From Shewanella gelidii (GTDB lineage Bacteria > Pseudomonadota > Gammaproteobacteria > Enterobacterales > Shewanellaceae), in NCBI RefSeq assembly GCF_014647855.1, contig NZ_BMPZ01000002.1, forward strand, positions 434,001-498,000: a DNA stretch of 64,000 bases. The letters are read 5' to 3'. Positions 56,464 through 64,000 of the stretch are shown one piece after another. Position 1 is the first letter of the stretch. Each line of letters opens with the position of its first letter. The translations under genes were made by a program, and so were the position numbers. The notes under the pieces were generated by a model, which was given only the letters and a program-made list of their open reading frames with translations, searched no databases and had not been told where the DNA came from.

Positions 56464-57369
56464 TTACGCAAATAATTGATTAGCAGCTTTAAATAATTGG
56501 CTATGACGTTGGCTCAGGCTTGTTTCATTTCTGTCGTATCCACCACCAATGACCGCAGCAATCGGAATGCCTGAATTTTGGGCGATGGATAAAACTAATT
56601 GCTCTCGTTTGAATAGGCCTTGATCGGTAATGTTGAGGTGTCCTAAGCGATCATCTTGGTGAATATCGACCCCTGCATCATAGATGATGATATCGGGCTG
56701 GTGAAGCCGAATAAGTAGTGTGAGGGCTTGCTCGACGGTTTCTAGATAATGCTGGTCATTAGCGTGAGCCGGTAACGCAAAATCATAGTCAGAGTTTTGT
56801 TTTCTGGAAGGAAAATTGTTATCACAATGGATCGAGGCGGTGATGATTTCAGGGGCATGGCTAGCTAAAGCGGCTGTGCCATCGCCTTGATGGACGTCGC
56901 AATCAAAAATAAGAATATTGTGTACTTGCTTATTGTGAAGCAATTGATGTGCTGCAAAATATAAATCATTGAAAATGCAGTAGCCGCTACCATAAGCATA
57001 GTGGGCGTGGTGATACCCGCCACTAAGGTGAATCGCAATGCCCTTCTGTAAGGCTAGCTCGGTTGTCTTGTATGTTCCGTTGACAGAGTACAATGTTCGT
57101 TCTTTTAAGTGCTCAGACCAAGGAAAACCAATTCTACGAATCGCTTTGCTAGAGAGTTTATTGTTGACAAATTGTGTGACGTATTCGGGAGAGTGGATTT
57201 GTTTTAATTCAACAGGTTGTGCTTTTTGCGGCTGATGGAATTGTGATTCGATTGCTAGTTTGTGTCCAAGCAAATATTCAAATAAGTGCTGATATTTAGT
57301 TATTGGAAAACCATGTTGTTGGGGTAACGCCAGCTTGGAGTAGCTGGCGTGGTAGACAAGGTCAATCAT
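56464..57369 (-). CDS. Histone-deacetylase-family zinc amidohydrolase
   Basis: 301 residues of the HDAC/acetoin-utilisation superfamily: the charge-relay histidine pair in LSGGYHHAHY, zinc ligands in DCDVHQGDG and DAGVDIHQDD, and the final IGGGYD. Bacterial members deacetylate polyamines or other N-acetyl compounds; the substrate here cannot be read from sequence. A single gene on the minus strand. Confidence 0.9.
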   Translation of the reverse strand: MIDLVYHASYSKLALPQQHGFPITKYQHLFEYLLGHKLAIESQFHQPQKAQPVELKQIHSPEYVTQFVNNKLSSKAIRRIGFPWSEHLKERTLYSVNGTYKTTELALQKGIAIHLSGGYHHAHYAYGSGYCIFNDLYFAAHQLLHNKQVHNILIFDCDVHQGDGTAALASHAPEIITASIHCDNNFPSRKQNSDYDFALPAHANDQHYLETVEQALTLLIRLHQPDIIIYDAGVDIHQDDRLGHLNITDQGLFKREQLVLSIAQNSGIPIAAVIGGGYDRNETSLSQRHSQLFKAANQLFA

Positions 57370-57411
57370 TAAACGATTTTCGCTGCTCGAATCATTAAAG
57401 CCAAAGTCAGT

Positions 57412-58116
57412 TTAAAGCTGTTGAATTGCCCAGCTCATAAATTCTTTTTTGGTTTTTTCATCGGCTTGAGACCACCAGTATTGCAGCATTTGCTGTGCTC
57501 GTGCATCCGTTGCTGCTGGAGCTTTTACGGCTGGTGCCGATATTGGAGCTACAGTCGCTGTAGCTGCAACTGCAGTTGCTGGAGCCACGACTGCGACGGG
57601 TGCTGTTGGTGCTGTTGTCGGTGCTGCAGTTGTTGCGACGATATGCTTCTCTGCTTGGTCATTTGAATCGCCACCAAAAACGCTGGAGAGATAGCTTTTC
57701 TCTTCAATGTTTGTTTGGGTTACAGCATAGTTGACTGGACCATTATCCGTTCTGCGAATGACAATTTGCGGTTTCTCTGCAAATTTATGGGGATTTCTGA
57801 CAAACTCACCTTCGGCAGGCTTCAGTTTGTATTCGTGGTCTCCATCAACTTGAATTGTAATGACAAACGGCTTCGATGAAACTTCGCTTTGGCTGTCATT
57901 AAAGTCATCATCAATCATGTCTGCATAACGAATTGCGATCTTGTGTTCGCCTTGGGTCAAGTCTAGGTCGGCTTTGTGTTTAAACAGGCTCGTTTTCACT
58001 TTTTTGCCATCTAAAGCTAAATATTCGAAATCCATAGGGATGTTTAGATTAGCCGCAAAAACAGAGGTTGAACTGACAAGCGCTAGAATAGCGGATGCGG
58101 AAAGTAGCTTCTTCAT
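57412..58116 (-). CDS. DUF2057 (YccT-like) exported protein
   Basis: 234 residues from the ATG at 58116, chosen because AAAGGA is seven bases upstream and a signal peptide ending STSVFA follows; the longer frame runs into priC. The DUF2057 domain (NIPMDFEYLALDGKKVKTS, then GEHKIAIRYADMIDDD) is followed by a ~55-residue Ala/Thr/Pro/Val-rich low-complexity stretch and a short Trp-rich helix (MLQYWWSQADE). Function unknown. It begins 10 bases after priC, so it is probably co-transcribed. Confidence 0.82.
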   Translation of the reverse strand: MKKLLSASAILALVSSTSVFAANLNIPMDFEYLALDGKKVKTSLFKHKADLDLTQGEHKIAIRYADMIDDDFNDSQSEVSSKPFVITIQVDGDHEYKLKPAEGEFVRNPHKFAEKPQIVIRRTDNGPVNYAVTQTNIEEKSYLSSVFGGDSNDQAEKHIVATTAAPTTAPTAPVAVVAPATAVAATATVAPISAPAVKAPAATDARAQQMLQYWWSQADEKTKKEFMSWAIQQL

Positions 58117-58126
58117 TCTCATTCCT

Positions 58127-58789
58127 TTAACGATTATGACTTTGATATGGGCGCTCGAACACTTGGATACGATCTTCGATATAGCTGATCGCTTGACGAC
58201 ACTTACCCAATCGCCGATGCATGAGCAAAATTTCATTTTGCTTCGCAATTTTTTCAGCACTATGACAGCTTTCTAACTGATATTGCAATTGCTGGATCTT
58301 ATATTCAATTTTTTTTGCCCAGTTTAGATGCTTATTTAGTTCATCATAGAGCTGGTGGCTCGATTGCATTACATTAGATGCAATCCAATTAAAGCCTGCA
58401 TTTTGGTGATTTTTTTCTTGATATTTCTTGATTCGAGCCCGTTTGCTGACTTGTTGCTGCTTGACTGATTTAATGTCTATTTGCGTGGTTGTCATGGCTC
58501 GTTTTATCGCTGAAAAGCGCTGCTGAATTCGCTCACAATGTAATTCAATGGCTTGATTGTGCGCCTTGTGATTAAGTAGTTTTTCCAATTGTTGAATGTC
58601 GTGGCGCAGCTGTTCTACACATGGCGACAGCTTTGCTCCTTCTTGAACAAATAGTTCTTCGTTAAAACGCTCTATATTTTGTAGTAACTTTTGTTGTGAC
58701 GCGGGCAACTGAGTATCGTGATTGAACACTTCCTGAGCCAATGCAGAATATTGTTGTTTGAGTTTTGTGATGAGTTGCTTTGAATTCAA
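58127..58789 (-). CDS. priC: PriC-like primosomal replication protein
   Basis: 220-residue, mostly helical basic protein. The conserved C-terminal pattern LYDELNKHLNWAKKIEYKI and LMHRRLGKCRQAISYIEDRI matches PriC, which binds SSB and loads replicative helicase at stalled forks. The N-terminal half is longer and more variable than usual. It lies between dinG and the DUF2057 gene on the same strand. Confidence 0.85.
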   Translation of the reverse strand: MNSKQLITKLKQQYSALAQEVFNHDTQLPASQQKLLQNIERFNEELFVQEGAKLSPCVEQLRHDIQQLEKLLNHKAHNQAIELHCERIQQRFSAIKRAMTTTQIDIKSVKQQQVSKRARIKKYQEKNHQNAGFNWIASNVMQSSHQLYDELNKHLNWAKKIEYKIQQLQYQLESCHSAEKIAKQNEILLMHRRLGKCRQAISYIEDRIQVFERPYQSHNR

Positions 58790-58835
58790 TTGGCTTGACC
58801 CGTGAAATAAAAATGAAAGGCAAGAACGCCCAAAG

Positions 58836-60911
58836 TTACTCGATTACTCTTCTAAATGGTGGTAGTGCATCTAACAAAGACTTGCCATAGCGTTTGCTAA
58901 CTAAGCGTCGGTCTAAAATTGTTACACGACCATAGTCTTGCTCTTTTCTAAGTAAACGTCCACAGCTTTGGATTAATTTGCGAGAAGCATCGGGGATCGT
59001 GAGCTTTAAAAACGGATTCCCACCTTTGACTTTAATGTACTCGGCATGTGCTTGTTCTACTGGTGAGGTAGGCACAGCAAAAGGTAGCTTGGTAATGATG
59101 AGATTTGTTAAATAGTCTCCAGGCAAATCGAGCCCTTCTGAAAAGCTACCGGTTCCGAAAATAATACTTGGTATATCGTTATCACAATTTGTTTTGTGTT
59201 GTTCTAGTATTTCTTGTCGCGACAATGTGCCTTGGATTAGAAGTTTTATTTTGAGTTTATTGGTTAGTAAATCTGCAACTTTGTCCATCTGCCAGTAGGA
59301 AGCAAAAAGAACGAGCGTTGCCATTTCGTCTTCAACTAAATACCTGATTTTTTCTGCGAGCTCTTCGGTATAGCCATCATGGGTTGGCTCTGTATCCATT
59401 TGTGGCAAAAACAGTGTTGCATTGTTTTGATAGTCAAAAGGGGATTGTAGCGCTAAATAACGGCTGCCATCGTTGATAGATAGACCCACTTGATGGGTGA
59501 AGTGATCGAATTGATTGAGCGCCCTTAACGTTGCGCTACATAAAACCACTCCAGCCGCTTTTTCCCAGATTAATGATTCGAGCATAAAGCCGACTTCTAT
59601 TGGGGATGCGCAAAACAGGAAATCTGCTTGTTTGTTGCCCGTAATGAGTTCTATCCAGCGGGCGAGAGGTGCCCCTTTTTTATTGTCAGGTTTAGCAATC
59701 ATCTTCCAAAGCTTGTGGAGGTTTTCAAGCCGCTGCATCATAAAACCTGTTTCGGTGACTAATGGCTCTGCGATTATTTTATTTATATCGCCATCCTTAA
59801 TTGCTTCGGTAAGCAGCATCATCATTTTATTGAACTGTTTAACAGCTAAGTTTGATGTTGTTGATAAATTTTCTGCAAGGATAAGTAAGGATTCTGGGAT
59901 TTGACCATGTTCGAATCGATATCGGTTCTCTGGGTTAGAGAATTGCTGAATCTGGCCTTCACAAAAGTTTGCAACTTGGTTGAGTTGAGTGGTGAGTTCA
60001 CTTATATGATCTAGCATTGATTGAGCTGGTGAAATAATGCTGTTGCTCTTGATTTGAGTTTGTAATTTTGCGGTTGTTTTGCCGATTTTTTCTAGCCAAT
60101 CACATGCACCGCGTAGGGTCGCTTGTGCACTCGAAAAATCCCTGGCTACGACAGGAAGGTGATGTGCTTCGTCGACAACGTAGTAGAGGTCTTCTGGCTC
60201 AGGGAGTATTACCCCCCCTCCGAGTTCTAAGTCCGCAAATAAAAGACTGTGGTTGGCGATGAGGACATCCCAAGTATCGAGATCTTCCCTCGCTTTATGG
60301 AAAGGGCAATGGCTATGGCTTGGAACTTGTTTATGGCAGCTATGTTTATCACAAGCAATTTGTTGCCATAAATGATCTGGTACAGGTTCACTCAGTGTAT
60401 CTACTTCGCCGTTCCACTGGCCCGTTTCATATTCTTTAAGTAGTGTTTGTAGCTGTTTGACCTGGTGGTTGTCTGGACGGGTTTGCCATAAAGCAGCTTG
60501 CGCTTCATTGTCTGTACCGGTTAATTGACGAAGCTTAGATAAGCATACGTAGCGCTGGCGTCCTTTAACGAGACCAAAGCGGAAGTTGAGTCCAGATTCT
60601 TTCGCGAAAAAAGGCAAATCTTTATGTAGCAATTGTTCTTGAAGTGCAACGGTTGCAGTGGCGATACAGACTTTTTTCTTGTTTGCGAGTGCGAGCGGAA
60701 TTGTACCGAGGAGGTAGGATAGTGACTTACCAATACCTGTTCCCGCCTCAACGACTATAATTCGACGGTTTTTGTCATATTCGCCTGCAAGTGTCTTAGA
60801 GATCTCTGCCACCATATAGTTTTGCTCCCTTCGGGAGCGAAAGTTTGGTAAAGCCGTGGCGACGTCTTTATAGATATCTCGAATTTGAGTTTTAACTTGG
60901 TCTTTTAACAT
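58836..60911 (-). CDS. dinG: DinG, ATP-dependent DNA helicase
   Basis: XPD-like superfamily 2 helicase of the SOS response, resolving R-loops and G4 DNA. 691 residues: Walker A EAGTGIGKS, the four cysteines of the 4Fe-4S cluster at 123, 187, 192 and 202, DEAH at 247-250, and helicase domain 2 ending in QSCGRLLRKEQDYG. A perfect LexA box lies 25 bases upstream of its ATG. Likely heads an operon with priC and the DUF2057 gene. Confidence 0.95.
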   Translation of the reverse strand: MLKDQVKTQIRDIYKDVATALPNFRSRREQNYMVAEISKTLAGEYDKNRRIIVVEAGTGIGKSLSYLLGTIPLALANKKKVCIATATVALQEQLLHKDLPFFAKESGLNFRFGLVKGRQRYVCLSKLRQLTGTDNEAQAALWQTRPDNHQVKQLQTLLKEYETGQWNGEVDTLSEPVPDHLWQQIACDKHSCHKQVPSHSHCPFHKAREDLDTWDVLIANHSLLFADLELGGGVILPEPEDLYYVVDEAHHLPVVARDFSSAQATLRGACDWLEKIGKTTAKLQTQIKSNSIISPAQSMLDHISELTTQLNQVANFCEGQIQQFSNPENRYRFEHGQIPESLLILAENLSTTSNLAVKQFNKMMMLLTEAIKDGDINKIIAEPLVTETGFMMQRLENLHKLWKMIAKPDNKKGAPLARWIELITGNKQADFLFCASPIEVGFMLESLIWEKAAGVVLCSATLRALNQFDHFTHQVGLSINDGSRYLALQSPFDYQNNATLFLPQMDTEPTHDGYTEELAEKIRYLVEDEMATLVLFASYWQMDKVADLLTNKLKIKLLIQGTLSRQEILEQHKTNCDNDIPSIIFGTGSFSEGLDLPGDYLTNLIITKLPFAVPTSPVEQAHAEYIKVKGGNPFLKLTIPDASRKLIQSCGRLLRKEQDYGRVTILDRRLVSKRYGKSLLDALPPFRRVIE

Positions 60912-60935
60912 GGAGGATCACTTGCAAGTAAGATG

Positions 60936-60951
60936 CTGTATATAATAACAG
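60936..60951. promoter_or_regulatory. LexA (SOS) box
   Basis: CTGT-N8-ACAG with an AT-only spacer (ATATAATA), an exact match to the gammaproteobacterial LexA consensus. It sits in the 133-base divergent gap between dinG and polB, both SOS genes in Escherichia coli, and could repress both. Confidence 0.9.
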
Positions 60952-61044
60952 TGAATGCTTGCAGTTTAAATCGATTCAAGGTTAGAGTTTGATTTTAATC
61001 GTTTGCTAATTTTTGTTTGCCTAGATACAGAGTAACTACCAATT

Positions 61045-63435
61045 ATGTTAATTGAACAAAATAGGGAGACGATAACAGGCCGAATTCTGAGTCGTCACCT
61101 TATACAAGGGCAAAGCGGACTGACGCTTCGATACTATATCGCAACGCGTAATGGGTCTGTCGTGGCTGAAGTGAGAGGGCAAGAATATGTCTGCTTTTGT
61201 CCGAGCAAAGATTTAGCAGCCTTAAGTAAACTTTTGCAACACAACGGCTATAGAACCCAACCACTTCAGTTAAAAAGTTTTCAACATCTTCCCATGAGCG
61301 CAATTTATTGCCGTTCTACAAAAGACTATCGTCATTTATTGCGAGTTGCCAAGGACCTTGGCGTCAGCCTTCATGAAGCGGATATTAAGCCCCAGCAGCG
61401 TTTTTTGACGGAGCGTTTTATCGCATTAGATATCGAATGCGAAGGCTATTTTGAACATCAAATTTCACAAGCAATTTTTGTTATTACTAGAGCGAGAAAG
61501 GCCGCTATTGATGTTAACCTCAAAGCGATTTCTTTAGATTTTGAATGTAGTGGTCATGGCGAACTATATTCTGTTGCGCTCTATGGTAAAAGTTATCGCA
61601 AAGTGATACTCGTAGGGAAGGAAACCGATGTCTGTCAAGTGACGAAAAATAATCAACAGAGTTTCGGTAAACAAGAATATATTGAGTTTGTTGCAGACGA
61701 AGCTGCGCTAATTACTTGTCTTATTGCTTGGTTTGAAGCGTATGACCCTGACGTCATCATTGGTTGGGCTGTGGTTACATTTGATCTGGCCTTGCTTTAT
61801 CGAAGAGCCAAAAAGCTGGGGATTGATTTAACCATTGGACGACAAAATCAATCTTTGGGTTGGAAGGTTGAGGATAAATATCGACCTGAAACTCTCAACT
61901 TGCCTGGACGTGTCGTTTTAGATGGTATTGATTGGCTTAAAGCTGCTTTTTATCACTTTGAACGGTATTCACTAGAGTTTGTTGCGCGAGCTTTGCTTGG
62001 TGAAGGGAAAGCAATTGAGCAGGTTGATAATCGACTCGAAGAAATTGAAACCATGTTCATACAAGATAAACCCGCTTTAGCTCATTACAACCTCACTGAC
62101 AGTCGCTTAGTTTGGGATATATTTGAGTCGACTAAATTGTTTGACTTTGCAATTGCGCGAGCCCAGTTGACCGGTCTAGAGCTTGGTCGTGTCGGCGCGT
62201 CTGTAGAGGCATTTAATCGTCTCTATTTACCGCATTTGCATCGTTCTGGATTTATTGCTCCTGCAGAGCCTGTGAGTACAGGGATTGAAAGCCCTGGTGG
62301 TTATGTAATGGATTCTATCCCTGGCTTTTATAAAGATATTTTGGTGTTCGACTTTAAGAGCTTGTACCCGTCGATCATCCAAACCTTTTTAATTGACCCA
62401 AAGGGGCTTATCTCAACGCAAGGAGAAGATAACTTAGTTCCGGGCTTTCTAGGTGCACAATTTAGCAGAAACACTCCTATCCTTCCTTCTTTGATTGCCG
62501 AGCTTTCCGCATCTCGTGAACAAGCGAAACAGGCTAAAGATTTGCCACTCTCACAAGCAATAAAAATTATTATGAACTCTCTGTATGGAGTACTCGGTTC
62601 TCGAGGCTGTGTGTTTCACGATGCAAAGCTTGCGAGTTCAATTACGATGAGGGGGCATGAAATCATGTTGACGACGAAAGCCTGGATCGAAGCGCTTGGG
62701 TATAAAGTGATATATGGTGATACGGATTCAACCTTTGTATGGCTAGGCGAAAAGCATGATGCTCAGGATGTCCAGAGATTTGGTCATGAACTTGCACAAC
62801 AAATTACCGAAAAATGGCGTGAGAAACTCAATTGCCAGATGAGTTTAACTAGCCACTTAGTTCTTGAGTATGAAACGCATTTTGAGCAATTTGTCATGCC
62901 GACATTAAGGGGCTCATCACTAGGGTCAAAGAAGCGCTATGTTGGGGCATACACTAAAGCAGACTCACAATTAGAAATTGTATTTAAAGGGATGGAGCAA
63001 GTAAGAACGGATTGGAGCCCTTTAGCACGAAAGGTTCAATATGAACTGTATGAGAGGCTCTTTACGCATCAGCCTGTAGAACAATACTTGCAAGATATTA
63101 TTGAAAGCTTGTGGCAAGGCAAGCTTGATCAAGAACTTGTGTTTCAAAAGCGACTAAAACGTAATGTGGAACATTATAAATCGCAATCGATTCCACACGT
63201 CAAAGCAGCATTAAAACTATTTGGTATGAACGGCGATTCAAAAGTGATCAAGCGCGGTGCTCTTGTTGAGTACATGATAACGATAAATGGCGCTGAACCG
63301 ACACAGCATCTCCAATCAGCAATTGATTACTCCTACTATTTAGACAAGCAGCTGTTGCCCATTGCCGAACCGGTTTTTGCGGTGCTGGGGAAGGAAATTA
63401 CAACGATCACTAGCAATCAAATGTCTTTGCTGTAA
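61045..63435 (+). CDS. polB: DNA polymerase II
   Basis: Family B repair polymerase with proofreading, 796 residues (Escherichia coli 783). The 3'-5' exonuclease ExoI acids are Asp165 and Glu167 (SLDFECSGHGELY); further exonuclease motifs lie in DPDVIIGWAVVTFDL and YNLTDSRL. Polymerase motif A is FDFKSLYPSI, motif B includes KIIMNSLYG, and motif C is YGDTDSTF. All catalytic carboxylates are intact. Divergent from dinG across a shared LexA box. Confidence 0.97.
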   Translation: MLIEQNRETITGRILSRHLIQGQSGLTLRYYIATRNGSVVAEVRGQEYVCFCPSKDLAALSKLLQHNGYRTQPLQLKSFQHLPMSAIYCRSTKDYRHLLRVAKDLGVSLHEADIKPQQRFLTERFIALDIECEGYFEHQISQAIFVITRARKAAIDVNLKAISLDFECSGHGELYSVALYGKSYRKVILVGKETDVCQVTKNNQQSFGKQEYIEFVADEAALITCLIAWFEAYDPDVIIGWAVVTFDLALLYRRAKKLGIDLTIGRQNQSLGWKVEDKYRPETLNLPGRVVLDGIDWLKAAFYHFERYSLEFVARALLGEGKAIEQVDNRLEEIETMFIQDKPALAHYNLTDSRLVWDIFESTKLFDFAIARAQLTGLELGRVGASVEAFNRLYLPHLHRSGFIAPAEPVSTGIESPGGYVMDSIPGFYKDILVFDFKSLYPSIIQTFLIDPKGLISTQGEDNLVPGFLGAQFSRNTPILPSLIAELSASREQAKQAKDLPLSQAIKIIMNSLYGVLGSRGCVFHDAKLASSITMRGHEIMLTTKAWIEALGYKVIYGDTDSTFVWLGEKHDAQDVQRFGHELAQQITEKWREKLNCQMSLTSHLVLEYETHFEQFVMPTLRGSSLGSKKRYVGAYTKADSQLEIVFKGMEQVRTDWSPLARKVQYELYERLFTHQPVEQYLQDIIESLWQGKLDQELVFQKRLKRNVEHYKSQSIPHVKAALKLFGMNGDSKVIKRGALVEYMITINGAEPTQHLQSAIDYSYYLDKQLLPIAEPVFAVLGKEITTITSNQMSLL

Positions 63436-64000
63436 ATAAATGAACAGCAATACCCTAGAGCTTGATGCCTGCGTTCCAAGGCGAATAGCCTTCAAAGGTG
63501 AAAACCGTTCAATAGTATCAAACCTGTTATGACTACTCTTGCATAAGTAATTCTTGGGAATGTGACAAGGTTCTCGTAAATGACGGTGCACACGGCTGAG
63601 TAAATGCCTTTGAACGTTAAATATCTTTAGGTTCTGTCGATAGATGGTTTGTGATCTTTATCTTTGAATTCCATTTTATTGTGATTGACGTCGGGCTTTA
63701 ACTGATGCAAAAAAAGTGAATATATAGTGATGTTGTTGCTAGCTGCTAATTATACAGTTTTGATAGAAATTTGTTTTATTTAACAAACAATCAGCAAAAC
63801 ATTTTTTTAACATTTGGCAAAGTTAGCAAAATATAATTAGACCTGATTAAAAAATGCTGAGTACGATCAAACCCTTTGTAGGTAGGGGCTGTGCGGGGGC
63901 TTAGTGTTCTGGGTGCTAAAAAAACGAATTTGGCCGATTAATTTATGACCACAGTGAAGTTCATAAGTTTCGATTATTTCGTTTCAAATGTTGATAATGT
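63436..64000. other. Terminal stretch without a recognised gene
   Basis: 565 AT-rich bases from the polB stop to the window end. No frame in it looks coding, and there is no convincing terminator after polB. Around 63850-63925 a G-rich patch (GTAGGTAGGGG, GCGGGGG) stands out and may be part of a leader or structured RNA for a gene beyond the window; I cannot match it to a known riboswitch. Confidence 0.5.

Noticed and set aside
1-64000. CRISPR arrays, insertion sequences, prophage or integrase genes
   Set aside because: I looked for spaced direct repeats, transposase-like proteins and att-type duplications at the tRNA cluster and saw none.

Overview
The window is chromosomal DNA from a marine-type gammaproteobacterium, most likely Shewanella or a very close relative. 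The main reasons are a complete omcA-mtrC-mtrA-mtrB metal-reductase locus beside feoAB, an oleABCD olefin cluster, and the gene order glnS / miaE / lpxH-ppiB / cysS / folD / tRNAs / tig-clpP-clpX-lon-hupB-ppiD / fabV / sap / psp / methionine gamma-lyase. I recall this order from Shewanella genomes and have not checked it by search. Codon usage and base composition look even, and I see no insertion sequence, prophage, integrase or CRISPR array.

Layout. 1-3301: C-terminal tail of an unidentified gene, a globin-coupled diguanylate cyclase, and a SAM-dependent methyltransferase with an internal repeat. 3526-8502: oleA, oleB, oleC, oleD, which join two fatty acyl chains head to head and convert the product to a long-chain olefin. 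8576-13689: a PLP-dependent decarboxylase (PanP-like), a DUF4397-like lipoprotein, an exported alpha/beta hydrolase and a small membrane protein. 13923-21643 (minus strand): OmcA and MtrC (outer-surface decaheme lipoproteins), MtrA (periplasmic decaheme) and MtrB (outer-membrane porin). Together they carry electrons from the periplasm to extracellular iron, manganese or electrodes. 22269-24795: feoA-feoB, the ferrous iron importer, which would take up the Fe(II) that the Mtr conduit produces. The region between the two operons carries a CRP-type palindrome on the omcA side and two Fur boxes on the feo side.

24977-41578 is housekeeping: glutaminyl- and cysteinyl-tRNA synthetases, tRNA hydroxylase, lipid A hydrolase, cyclophilin, FolD, three tRNAs (Pro, Arg, His) behind a strong promoter, and the trigger factor / ClpXP / Lon / HU / PpiD proteostasis block. 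A long nested inverted repeat between lon and hupB is not explained by any gene. 41821-55161: FabV, the sapABCDF peptide transporter, pspF with divergent pspABC and ycjXF (envelope stress; sigma-54 promoter visible), and methionine gamma-lyase. 55311-63435: a ComEA-like protein, the 4.5S RNA gene, a ComFB-like protein, a histone-deacetylase-family hydrolase, a DUF2057 protein, PriC, and divergent dinG and polB sharing a perfect LexA box. The last 565 bases hold no recognised gene.

No wholly new multi-gene system is evident. The best leads are non-coding structure (lon-hupB element, oleA-oleB hairpin, competing hairpins plus a heptamer repeat after the cyclase gene, a roughly 24-bp repeat spanning a stop codon), the long predicted omcA leader, and a Lys-to-Arg change in the SapD Walker A motif.
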